A stretch of 64,000 nt of DNA from Ralstonia sp. NFACC01 (GTDB lineage Bacteria; Pseudomonadota; Gammaproteobacteria; Burkholderiales; Burkholderiaceae). The stretch covers positions 434,001 to 498,000 of the forward strand of contig NZ_FOWV01000002.1 of the NCBI RefSeq assembly GCF_900115545.1, read 5' to 3'. Shown here in pieces: positions 9,295-16,163 of the stretch. The notes under the pieces were generated by a model. The model did not search any database. It saw only the letters and a list, made by a program, of their open reading frames with translations, and was not told the origin of the DNA. The translations under genes and the position numbers were made by a program. How positions within the stretch are numbered: the first letter of the stretch is position 1; each line of letters starts with the position of its first letter.

Positions 9295-9315
9295 GCACCG
9301 CCATCCCAGCAACAC

Positions 9316-9339
9316 AGCCCGCCTTCGCGCGGGCTTTTT
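9316..9339 (+). terminator. Intrinsic terminator between fibre and lysis modules
   Basis: AGCCCGC (9316-9322) and GCGGGCT (9329-9335) enclose a six-base loop and run into five T (9335-9339). It separates the fibre module from the lysis cassette and lies 17 bases before the holin ATG. Confidence 0.8.
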
Positions 9340-9355
9340 CATTTCCGGGGGAACC

Positions 9356-9766
9356 ATGTCTGAACCCATCAGCGGCAGCGCCGTTGCGGGGGTGGCGGGC
9401 GCTGCTGCCTTCAAGGCGCTTGGCGGGTTCGCGGCCGTGGCTTTTGCTGCGACTGTGCTCGCCACCATTGTCGTCATGGTGATGACGTTGCCTCGCGCCC
9501 GCGGAGAGTGGGCCGTTGCGCTTATCTCCACCGTCATCGCCAGTGTGGGCGGCGGCGCCACCGTCATCCAGTACTTCGGGGTAGCGCATTGGATCGGCTC
9601 GGCCAACGGTGCCATGGCACTCGGCGGCATCTATTTCGTTTGCGGCCTGCCCGGCTGGGCGTTCGTGCGCTGGGTCTTCAACTTCATCAACAAGCGGCGC
9701 GATGCCGACCTCGCCGAGGTCGTCGACGACGTGCGCGAATCCCTGCACAAGGCAAACCATGGCTGA
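9356..9766 (+). CDS. Putative phage holin
   Basis: 136 aa with three hydrophobic segments, about residues 22-44, 53-71 and 85-104, and a charged C-terminal tail (NKRRDADLAEVVDDVRESLH). Size, three-span layout and position directly upstream of the endolysin support a class I-like holin that would permeabilise the inner membrane at lysis. The ATG at 9356 follows GGGGGAA (9347-9353). The gene overlaps the endolysin start by eight bases. I do not recognise a specific holin family from sequence alone. Confidence 0.65.
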   Translation: MSEPISGSAVAGVAGAAAFKALGGFAAVAFAATVLATIVVMVMTLPRARGEWAVALISTVIASVGGGATVIQYFGVAHWIGSANGAMALGGIYFVCGLPGWAFVRWVFNFINKRRDADLAEVVDDVRESLHKANHG

Positions 9767-10322
9767 ACCGCTTCTCACCGCGGCGCAACTGCGTGCCGTC
9801 ATGCCCAGCGCCGGCGGGCGGGCCGATGTGTTCGCCCCCATTCTTGCCGACGTGTTGCTGTTCCGGCAGATCAACACGCCCGCACGCATTGCCGCGTTTC
9901 TTGCGCAGGTCGGGCACGAATCCGGGCAACTGCGCTACGTGCGCGAGCTGTGGGGTCCCACGTTTGCGCAACGCGGCTACGAAGGGCGTGCCGACCTCGG
10001 CAATACGCAACCCGGCGACGGCAAGCGCTTTCTTGGTCGCGGCCTTATCCAGATCACGGGCCGCGCCAACTACCGTGCGTGCGGCATTGCGTTGGGCCTC
10101 GATCTCGAAGCGCAGCCCGAGCTGCTCGAGACACCCGCGCACGCCACGGCATCGGCCGCGTGGTTCTGGCTGAACAACGGGCTCAACCGCTTTGCCGATC
10201 AGGACAGCGACGCCGCCTTCGCGCAACTGACGCGCCGCGTCAATGGCGGCACGAATGGCCTGGATGATCGGCGCGCGCTGTGGTTGCGCGCCCGCGCTGT
10301 GTTGACTGGAGGGGCTGCGTGA
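9759..10322 (+). CDS. Phage endolysin, glycoside hydrolase family 19 (chitinase-like)
   Basis: 187 aa. The segment AAFLAQVGHESGQLRYVREL holds the catalytic Glu of the GH19 lysozyme-like fold, and RFLGRGLIQITGRANYR is the family signature. The closing part (TRRVNGGTNGLDDR) also fits. Such proteins cleave peptidoglycan glycan strands in phage lysis. There is no signal peptide, so export should depend on the holin just upstream. The stop overlaps the Rz start, giving a compact holin-endolysin-spanin cassette. Confidence 0.9.
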   Translation: MAEPLLTAAQLRAVMPSAGGRADVFAPILADVLLFRQINTPARIAAFLAQVGHESGQLRYVRELWGPTFAQRGYEGRADLGNTQPGDGKRFLGRGLIQITGRANYRACGIALGLDLEAQPELLETPAHATASAAWFWLNNGLNRFADQDSDAAFAQLTRRVNGGTNGLDDRRALWLRARAVLTGGAA

Positions 10323-10834
10323 TGAGTCTGCTCGACCTGCGCTTCTGGGCCGGCGCCTTCCTGGCGCTGGTGCTCACCTTTGGCCTCGGCTATGGGGCTG
10401 GCGATCTGCATCGGCTTCAGGTCGAGCGATCCCACGCGTTGCAAGCCAAGGTGGCCGCCGCGCAAACAGAAACCCGCCAGGCCAACGTCAGCGCCCAGGT
10501 GACTGATCAAGCCGCCCAGGCTCAGACGCGCATCCAAACCGTCTTCCGAGACCGCATCCTTTACCGAGACCGTGAGGTACCCCATGAAATCGTTGTGCAT
10601 GACGATGCTGTTTGCCGCATCCCTGGTCGCTTTGTCGGCATGTGGAACACCGCCAACCGGGCCGAGCTTCCCAGCACCGCCGGCCTCCTTGATGAAACCG
10701 CCAGTGGCGTTGTCCTCTCTGACGTTGAAGCCCAGCACGAGCGCGAGGCCGAAGCTTTCCACAGCAACGCCCAGCAACTGAAAGACTTGCAGGACTGGGT
10801 GAGTCAGCAGCAGGAGGCTGCGAAGCCTCAATAG
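10322..10834 (+). CDS. Rz: Rz-like inner-membrane spanin
   Basis: 170 aa with one N-terminal membrane segment (about residues 9-27, FWAGAFLALVLTFGLGYGAG) followed by a coiled-coil, Gln/Ala-rich periplasmic part. This is the layout of lambda Rz i-spanins, which pair with Rz1 to fuse inner and outer membranes after peptidoglycan loss. It starts on the last base of the endolysin stop (TGATG). The Rz1-like gene is nested in another frame within it, as in lambdoid phages. Confidence 0.75.
   Translation: MSLLDLRFWAGAFLALVLTFGLGYGAGDLHRLQVERSHALQAKVAAAQTETRQANVSAQVTDQAAQAQTRIQTVFRDRILYRDREVPHEIVVHDDAVCRIPGRFVGMWNTANRAELPSTAGLLDETASGVVLSDVEAQHEREAEAFHSNAQQLKDLQDWVSQQQEAAKPQ
10584..10781 (+). CDS. 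Rz1: Rz1-like outer-membrane lipoprotein spanin, nested in Rz
   Basis: 65 aa from ATG 10584, entirely inside the Rz gene in a different frame. A possible GTG start four codons earlier is less likely. The signal peptide ends at the lipobox LSAC, and the short mature part is rich in Pro and Ser (GTPPTGPSFPAPP, then LMKPPVALSSLTLKP). Lipobox, proline richness, size and nesting are the standard signs of an Rz1 o-spanin. Confidence 0.82.
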   Translation: MKSLCMTMLFAASLVALSACGTPPTGPSFPAPPASLMKPPVALSSLTLKPSTSARPKLSTATPSN

Positions 10835-10868
10835 ACGCAGATATTGGCTTTGCCTCGCCCGGTGACGC

Positions 10869-11036
10869 TCAATCAATGATGTCGGCGCAGGCGTCAGTGG
10901 GCGCGGCCGCCACATGCCCCACCAGCGGCACCATCTTCAGGCCCGCAGATGCCACGCGGCACGGCGCGGCCACCACGCCGCAGCCGGAAAGAAGTGCAGC
11001 ACCAAGCAGGGACACAGCGAGCAGAAGGTGTTTCAT
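10869..11036 (-). CDS. Small lipoprotein, DUF6726-like
   Basis: 55 aa. The signal peptide MKHLLLAVSLLGAALLSGC ends in a lipobox (LSGC). The mature part (CRVASAGLKMVPLVGHVAAA then PTDACADIID) is short and has two further Cys. This pattern matches small Burkholderiaceae lipoproteins I know as DUF6726, of unknown function. The frame is open far upstream, but signal peptide and size fix the ATG at 11036. It is convergent with Rz and is probably a host gene rather than phage, which would put the prophage edge close to 10.84 kb. That boundary is inference. Confidence 0.65.
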   Translation of the reverse strand: MKHLLLAVSLLGAALLSGCGVVAAPCRVASAGLKMVPLVGHVAAAPTDACADIID

Positions 11037-11456
11037 CGTGGATGGGTTTGAAAGCGAATGCCGGGCAGTGTGACACAGAGTCTTTCGCCAACCTGTGCGC
11101 GTTTGTATCGGGAAATGACAATCTGTGTGGGTCTCAACACCATGACGCGATGCGTCAGAGCGCAACAATAAAACTCGTTCGAAAGCCGCACAACGCTGAC
11201 TTTGGGTGAAAAAGTCACATTCTGACTTTGCGCAAATTAACCCGCCAGCCTTTGCTGCAGGCCGCAAAACCAATGTTGATGCGGGTTTTCCCGCAATTTC
11301 ACATATCGCAACAATAAATTGTCTGTCGCGACATTTATTGTCTGAACAGGCTCGCCTACGATGACTCCATCGAATGCGGCGCCGCAGCGAAAAAGAAGAT
11401 CCGGGAAATGCCCGGATCACCTGCCCGACGCGCTGCGCCCATCTGGAGAAGACATC
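11037..11456. other. Non-coding region between small lipoprotein and repeat-protein genes
   Basis: 420 bases without a convincing gene and visibly less GC-rich than the surroundings. It must hold the divergent promoters for both neighbouring genes. It contains the repeat cluster described separately at 11143-11341. The last 100 bases include a GATCCGGG/CCCGGATC hairpin (about 11398-11420) and a GGAGAAG ribosome site before the ATG at 11457. Confidence 0.6.
11143..11341. repeat. Cluster of short direct and inverted repeats
   Basis: The 12-mer CGCAACAATAAA occurs at 11161-11172 and 11307-11318, and the inverted core TTTATTGT at 11334-11341. The second 12-mer starts an imperfect palindrome: ACAATAAATTGTC (11311-11323) against GACATTTATTGT (11330-11341). 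TGACGC-GAT-GCGTCA (11143-11157) is a perfect palindrome. CTGACTTTG is repeated at 11196 and 11222, with an inverted AAAGTCA between. Such arrays occur at transposable-phage ends (transposase sites) or as multi-site operators. Which one applies here is undecided. Confidence 0.6.
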
Positions 11457-11882
11457 ATGAAAGCCCAACGTACCCTGATTGCTGCCCTGATCGCCCTGGC
11501 AACTGTGCCGGCCCTGGCAGCAGCCAAGTTTGACGTGTACGCGCAAGGTGCTGCGCAAGTCAGCCAACGTTTCGACGTGTACTCGGACGGCGCCAAGGTT
11601 GGCGACAAGTTTGATTCGTACACCCAAGGCGCCAAGGCTGGCGATAAGTTCGATCCGTACACCCAAGGCGCCAAGGCTGGCAGCAAGTTCGACCCGTACA
11701 CCGAAGGCGCACTGGCCCGTGCCGGCAAGTTCGATACCTATACCGAAGGCGCCAAGGTTGGCAGCAAGTTCGATCCGTACACCGAAGGCGCGCTGGCCCG
11801 TGCCGGTAAGTTCGATACCTATACCGAAGGCGCCAAGGCTGGCAGCAAGTTTGATCCGTACACCGAAGGCGCACTGGCCTGA
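11457..11882 (+). CDS. Secreted tandem-repeat protein of unknown function (FDPYTEGA repeats)
   Basis: 141 aa. A signal peptide (MKAQRTLIAALIALATVPAL, cleavage near ALAAA) is followed by nine 13-14-residue repeats of the form K-F-D-x-Y-T-[EQD]-G-A-[KL], ending EGALA. Repeats five to eight form a duplicated 27-residue block that is nearly identical at the DNA level, a sign of recent expansion. Predicted exported to the periplasm or outside. I do not recognise a named family. A shorter relative with DPYTDGA repeats heads the metal efflux operon at 43525, so a role in metal or envelope stress is possible but unproven. A terminator follows, so it is likely monocistronic. Confidence 0.8.
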   Translation: MKAQRTLIAALIALATVPALAAAKFDVYAQGAAQVSQRFDVYSDGAKVGDKFDSYTQGAKAGDKFDPYTQGAKAGSKFDPYTEGALARAGKFDTYTEGAKVGSKFDPYTEGALARAGKFDTYTEGAKAGSKFDPYTEGALA

Positions 11883-11902
11883 GCCTGGTTTCTCCCGAAA
11901 AG

Positions 11903-11927
11903 ACGCCCGCGCACCGCGGGCGTTTTT
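11903..11927 (+). terminator. Intrinsic terminator of the repeat-protein gene
   Basis: ACGCCCGC (11903-11910) pairs with GCGGGCGT (11916-11923) around a five-base loop, followed by five T. Confidence 0.85.
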
Positions 11928-12006
11928 GTTTGTGTCACCGGGGAGCGCGATGATTTCGAACCGAGTCGCCATTGCGGCGTCTCACTCTCATCGCAACCAG
12001 GAAGCC

Positions 12007-12312
12007 ATGATGATCCGTTTCCGTCGTCCGACCCGCTCCCTTCTGTGCCTTACGCTGGCCTCGGCCGCCATGCTGGCTGGCTGTGCGACCGTCACGCCGG
12101 GCCCATTCCAGATTACCGTGCGTGATGCCGATGACACGGTGCTCGAGCAATTCCAGTTCCAGGCCGGCTCGCAGGGGTCGCTGGAGACCGCCATGATCGG
12201 TATGTGCCGCGTGTATCCAGAGGCCACCGTCATCGCAGAGCAGCTCTCAACGCACGAGCGACTGCAAGAACGCTGCAAGCGTTCGTTTGCCTCAATGCTC
12301 TCGCCGTCCTGA
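12007..12312 (+). CDS. Small lipoprotein of unknown function
   Basis: 101 aa. A signal peptide with lipobox LAGC is followed by a mature part beginning CATVTPGPFQITVRDADD. It has two further Cys (GMCRVYPEA and ERCKRSF) that could form a disulfide. The start at 12007 follows CAGGAAG; an in-frame ATG at 12010 is an alternative. The frame is open upstream but without a signal sequence there. No family recognised. Confidence 0.65.
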   Translation: MMIRFRRPTRSLLCLTLASAAMLAGCATVTPGPFQITVRDADDTVLEQFQFQAGSQGSLETAMIGMCRVYPEATVIAEQLSTHERLQERCKRSFASMLSPS

Positions 12313-12333
12313 TGCTGCGCTGAAGCGGCTACC

Positions 12334-13071
12334 ATGTCGCCTCATCGGCTGGCGGTGCCGGCCTTGTGTGAATATCCCGAGCACGCACCTGAGGCGCATG
12401 TGAACCCGCAAGACAAGTCCTCTGAGATTTCCCAGGTTTCCCGCTTTGCGGCGACACGGCCGCGCCTGCTGTCTGCGTTTGCGCTGGGCGCCGTTGCGGT
12501 CGCTGTTGTGCCAGCGCACGGGTGGCTTACGCGCCTGCTGCTCGGCTGGGATATCGCCGTGTGGGCCTACCTGATCCTGATCACAGTGATGATGCTGCGC
12601 GCAGACCCACGCCGTATCCGCGCCGTCGCCCGCCGTGAAGACGAGCGTACGTCGGCCGTGCTGGCGGTGGTCTGCCTCGGTGTCGTGGCCAGCATGGTGG
12701 CAATTGCGTTTGAGCTTGCGACAGCCAAGTCGGCGGGGCATGCGCAGACGTCGCACTACGTGTTCACCGGTATCACGGTGCTCGGCGCGTGGCTCATGGT
12801 GCCGATGATGTTTACGGTGCACTACGCGCATCTGTATTACCGTTCGCCCCACGAGCCGCCGCTGCTGTTTCCCGACGAGCAGCTCGACCCCGATTACTGG
12901 GATTTCCTCTACTTCTCCTTTACGATCGCGGTCGCCAGCCAGACGGCCGATATCAGCATTCGTTCGCGTGCAATGCGGCGAGCGGTGCTAGGGCAATCGC
13001 TGCTGTCGTTCTTCTTCAATACGAGCATCCTCGCGCTCTCCATCAACATTGCTGCTGGCCTGTTTTCATGA
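12334..13071 (+). CDS. DUF1345 family inner-membrane protein
   Basis: Up to 245 aa with about five membrane segments. The block containing DPDYWDFLYFSFTIAVASQT and the following ADISIRSRAMRRAVL is the recognisable signature of DUF1345 predicted membrane proteins. Function is unknown. A GTG at 12400 is an alternative start, and the 22 residues before it look non-conserved. The stop overlaps the ATG of the AI-2E family gene (ATGA-type), so the two are probably co-translated. Confidence 0.75.
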   Translation: MSPHRLAVPALCEYPEHAPEAHVNPQDKSSEISQVSRFAATRPRLLSAFALGAVAVAVVPAHGWLTRLLLGWDIAVWAYLILITVMMLRADPRRIRAVARREDERTSAVLAVVCLGVVASMVAIAFELATAKSAGHAQTSHYVFTGITVLGAWLMVPMMFTVHYAHLYYRSPHEPPLLFPDEQLDPDYWDFLYFSFTIAVASQTADISIRSRAMRRAVLGQSLLSFFFNTSILALSINIAAGLFS

Positions 13072-14105
13072 CGATGCTGCCTCCCGAGCTTCCTTCCAAC
13101 GCACACACTCGCCCCATCAATGCTGTCAGCTATGTGTTGGTGGCGGCCATGATTGCAGCCGTGCTGTGGCTGCACCTGTTGCCGGCTGCCATTGCCGGTT
13201 TCCTCGTCTACGCATTGGCGCGCAAGCTGGAAGCGCGCTTGCGCGAGCGAAGCAGGCTATCCAGGCGCGCGAAGGCGGTCGCGGTGATCTGCGTGTTCGT
13301 CATCGCCGCCCTCATTCTTGCTGGGCTTGGGATCGGGGTCGGCCGCTTGGTCGAGCACGGGCATGGGCTCGAAGGCATGCTTACGCGCATTGCCGACGTG
13401 CTCGACAACCTGCGGGAATCCTTGCCGGCGGCGGTGGTCGATTACGTTCCGCAATCGGTGACTGAACTGCGTGTCCAGCTCGTGCAGATGATCAAGGAGC
13501 ACGGCCATCAGGTGTCGACCCTCGGTATCGACGGGTTGCGTGCAAGCGCATTGATGCTGGTTGGGCTGATCCTGGGGGCGATGGTGGCCTGGTCGGATAC
13601 GCTTGATCCCGAGGACCACAAGCCGCTGGCCGCAGCACTGGTGAACCGGCTGAGCCGGTTGACCGATGCATTCGAGGCGGTGGTGTTTGCGCAGGTCAAG
13701 ATCTCGGCGCTCAACACGGCGCTCGCGGCCATCTACCTGCTGGGCGCGCTGCCGCTGTTCGGGCAGCACGTGCCGTATTCCAAATCGCTGATCCTGCTGA
13801 CCTTTGTGGCCGGGCTGATTCCTGTGGCGGGCAACCTCATCTCCAACACGGCCATCGTGGTGATGAGCGTGACCGCCTCATTGGAACTTGCGGTGGCATC
13901 GCTCATCTTTCTGGTGGTGGTGCACAAGCTGGAGTACTTCGTGAACGCACGCATCATCGGCAGCCGCATCGATGCGCGCGCGTGGGAGCTGATCCTCGCA
14001 CTGATCGTGATGGAAGCGCTGTTTGGCGTGGGCGGCGTGATTGCTGCGCCGGTGCTTTATGCCTATATGAAGCGTGAGTTGACGGACGCCGGGCTGATCG
14101 GCTGA
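13068..14105 (+). CDS. AI-2E family transporter (PerM/TqsA-like permease)
   Basis: 345 aa with roughly seven membrane helices. The final block (LIPVAGNLISNTAIV, then KLEYFVNARIIGSRIDAR and GVGGVIAAPVLYAY) is the conserved C-terminal signature of the AI-2E exporter/UPF0118 family. Members include TqsA and Na+/H+ antiporter-like proteins, so the substrate cannot be read from sequence. It overlaps the DUF1345 gene. A much longer upstream reading of the frame is only an overlap with that gene. Confidence 0.82.
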   Translation: MTMLPPELPSNAHTRPINAVSYVLVAAMIAAVLWLHLLPAAIAGFLVYALARKLEARLRERSRLSRRAKAVAVICVFVIAALILAGLGIGVGRLVEHGHGLEGMLTRIADVLDNLRESLPAAVVDYVPQSVTELRVQLVQMIKEHGHQVSTLGIDGLRASALMLVGLILGAMVAWSDTLDPEDHKPLAAALVNRLSRLTDAFEAVVFAQVKISALNTALAAIYLLGALPLFGQHVPYSKSLILLTFVAGLIPVAGNLISNTAIVVMSVTASLELAVASLIFLVVVHKLEYFVNARIIGSRIDARAWELILALIVMEALFGVGGVIAAPVLYAYMKRELTDAGLIG

Positions 14106-14181
14106 GCCATCTCTTGGGTTGAGGTGCGGGGTGACCCGCCAGCGCCCCCGCGCTGACGGCATCGGCAGAAAAGAGCGCGCC

Positions 14182-14400
14182 CTACGGGACGAGGGGCGCG
14201 CAATAACTCGCTGACCGAGAGACGTCAGCGAGCCGAGGGTCGGTACAGGGGGACGAAGCGAGCGGCGGGCGCGTGGCGTTGCCAGTGACATCCACGGCTT
14301 CGGACGTGACGAAGCAGCAGACGACCCGGTCGTCGAGCAGGGCCTGATAGAAAAGGTCTCCCATCGCGCGGCATAGCGTTCCCGTTAGCAGGATCATCAT
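14182..14400 (-). CDS. Possible small hypothetical protein
   Basis: 72 aa beginning MMILLTGTLCRAMGDLFYQA. The best support is an unusually strong ribosome site, GGGAGGGGAG, four to eight bases before the ATG. The C-terminal half is low in recognisable structure and Ser/Pro/Ala rich. No family recognised. It could be a chance frame in a GC-rich gap. Confidence 0.35.
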   Translation of the reverse strand: MMILLTGTLCRAMGDLFYQALLDDRVVCCFVTSEAVDVTGNATRPPLASSPCTDPRLADVSRSASYCAPLVP

Positions 14401-14847
14401 GGCTCCCCTCCCATGTCGGCCGATGTGCAGCATCCTCGATGCTGGTCATCGGTTCGGTTTGCGGATCGTTGTGCGTGTGAAGTTGGTCACGCAGCGGGTT
14501 CCGTCAGGCTGTCGGCACTGGCGCCTTGCGCTTGTTTCTGGCGTCGTGCTGCAGTCCTTGCTGCCGAGTATAGAAAGCGTCTCCTGAGCGGCCATGCTCC
14601 GAACGGAGTAGCCCCGCGCGAGAAAATGGCTAACACGTTAGCTGCCTGCCAGGGCAAGCTGGGCAAGGGTTTGCGGGAAGATGGCCGGTATCTGGGTGGA
14701 AACGGCGCCGCGCGGGCTGACGCTTTTGCCCTAACAGTAAATTGTCCGGTTTGCGTTAATCGTTGTCGAATTTGCGGTAACACGCCTGCACCGTTTAGGC
14801 GCAAGATTGAGCGCTTCCTCGCCTCAACACCGTTACCTCAAACCATC
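14401..14847. other. Non-coding region upstream of the fsr-like gene
   Basis: About 450 bases with no gene I can support. The last 150 bases are less GC-rich (around 14730-14800, with AACAGTAAATTGTCC and GCGTTAATCG) and probably hold the promoter of the MFS gene. I saw no clear operator palindrome. Confidence 0.5.
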
Positions 14848-16089
14848 ATGCAAACCACCGCAAACGGCACGGCCGCTGCATCGGCCGCCCCCGCCGCGCA
14901 GGCCGACAAGACCGGCTTTGGCGTGATCGGCGCCATCAGCTTCGCGCACTTCCTCAACGACATGATGCAGTCGTTGATCCTGGCGATCTATCCGCTGCTC
15001 AAGGGCAACTTCCACCTCGATTTTTCACAGATTGGGCTGATCACGCTTACGTACCAGATCACGGCGTCGCTGCTGCAGCCGATGGTCGGGCTGTATACCG
15101 ACAAGCATCCGAAGCCGTATTCGCTGTCGGTGGGCATGGGCTTCACGCTGGTGGGGCTGGTGCTGCTGTCGGTGGCGCCCAACTTTGGCACGGTGCTGCT
15201 GGCGGCGGCGCTGGTGGGAACGGGCTCGTCGATCTTCCATCCGGAATCGTCGCGCGTGGCGCGTATGGCGTCGGGCGGACGTCATGGGCTGGCGCAGTCG
15301 CTGTTCCAGGTGGGCGGCAATGTGGGCAGCGCGATGGGGCCGCTGCTTGCGGCAATCATCATCATGCCGTATGGGCAGCACAGCCTGGCGTGGTTTTCGA
15401 TCGCGGCGCTGATCGCTATCTTCGTGCTCTATCACGTGGGCGGCTGGTACAAGCGTGAACGCGCCGCGGGCCATGGCCGCAAGGCAGGTGGCCGGGCGCA
15501 TGCCGCGGTTCAGCTGTCCGGCAAGCAGGTGGCGTTTGCGATGACGCTGCTGGTCGTGCTGCTGTTCTCCAAGTACTTCTACCTGGCGAGCCTGAACAGC
15601 TATTACACGTTTTTCCTGATCACCAAGTTCCAGCTGTCGGCGCAGACGTCGCAGCTGTTCCTGTTCCTCTTCCTGTTCTCGGTGGCGGTCGGCACGATCG
15701 TGGGCGGGCCGATTGGTGACCGCGTGGGCCGCAAGGTCGTGATCTGGGTGTCGATCCTGGGCGTAGCACCGTTCACGCTGTTGCTGCCGTACGCCAACCT
15801 GTTCTGGACCGCCGTGCTGACGGTGATCATCGGGCTGGTGCTGGCCTCGGCGTTCTCGGCCATCCTCGTGTATGCGCAGGAGCTGATTCCCGGCAAGGTG
15901 GGGATGGTGTCGGGCCTGTTCTTCGGATTTGCGTTCGGGCTGGGCGGCATTGGCGCCGCGGTGCTCGGCAAGCTGGCTGACGCAACCGACATCTACAACG
16001 TCTATCACCTCTGCTCGTTCCTGCCGCTCATCGGTTTGCTGACGGTGTTCCTGCCGGATATCGAACGCAAGCGCCAACAGGCGGCGTAA
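14848..16089 (+). CDS. fsr: MFS transporter, fosmidomycin resistance protein (Fsr) type
   Basis: 413 aa, matching E. coli Fsr in length and layout, with twelve membrane helices predicted. The N-terminal half has SFAHFLNDMMQSLILAIYPL and GSSIFHPESSRVARMASGGR, which are characteristic of Fsr. The loop GDRVGRKVVIW is an MFS motif-A form. It should be an inner-membrane drug/proton antiporter. Start chosen at ATG 14848 because residues before it in the open frame look random. A terminator hairpin lies between it and the convergent gene at 16164. Confidence 0.88.
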   Translation: MQTTANGTAAASAAPAAQADKTGFGVIGAISFAHFLNDMMQSLILAIYPLLKGNFHLDFSQIGLITLTYQITASLLQPMVGLYTDKHPKPYSLSVGMGFTLVGLVLLSVAPNFGTVLLAAALVGTGSSIFHPESSRVARMASGGRHGLAQSLFQVGGNVGSAMGPLLAAIIIMPYGQHSLAWFSIAALIAIFVLYHVGGWYKRERAAGHGRKAGGRAHAAVQLSGKQVAFAMTLLVVLLFSKYFYLASLNSYYTFFLITKFQLSAQTSQLFLFLFLFSVAVGTIVGGPIGDRVGRKVVIWVSILGVAPFTLLLPYANLFWTAVLTVIIGLVLASAFSAILVYAQELIPGKVGMVSGLFFGFAFGLGGIGAAVLGKLADATDIYNVYHLCSFLPLIGLLTVFLPDIERKRQQAA

Positions 16090-16117
16090 CGCGACGCACC
16101 CTGTATACGGATGCAGC

Positions 16118-16157
16118 GCGGCGGACGTCTCCTCCCGGACGATCCGCCGCTTTGCTT
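16118..16157. terminator. Hairpin terminator between convergent genes
   Basis: GCGGCGGA (16118-16125) pairs with TCCGCCGC (16143-16150), followed by TTTGCTTT. The T tract is on the + side, so it mainly serves the fsr-like gene. Confidence 0.6.
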
Positions 16158-16163
16158 TCGGCG

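Noticed and set aside
10835-11036. tRNA gene or att site as prophage boundary
   Set aside because: No cloverleaf or repeated core seen; no second copy available in the window to define att.
11560-11874. CRISPR-like periodic repeats
   Set aside because: Period is 39-42 bases, always in frame, with no unique spacers; it encodes amino-acid repeats behind a signal peptide.
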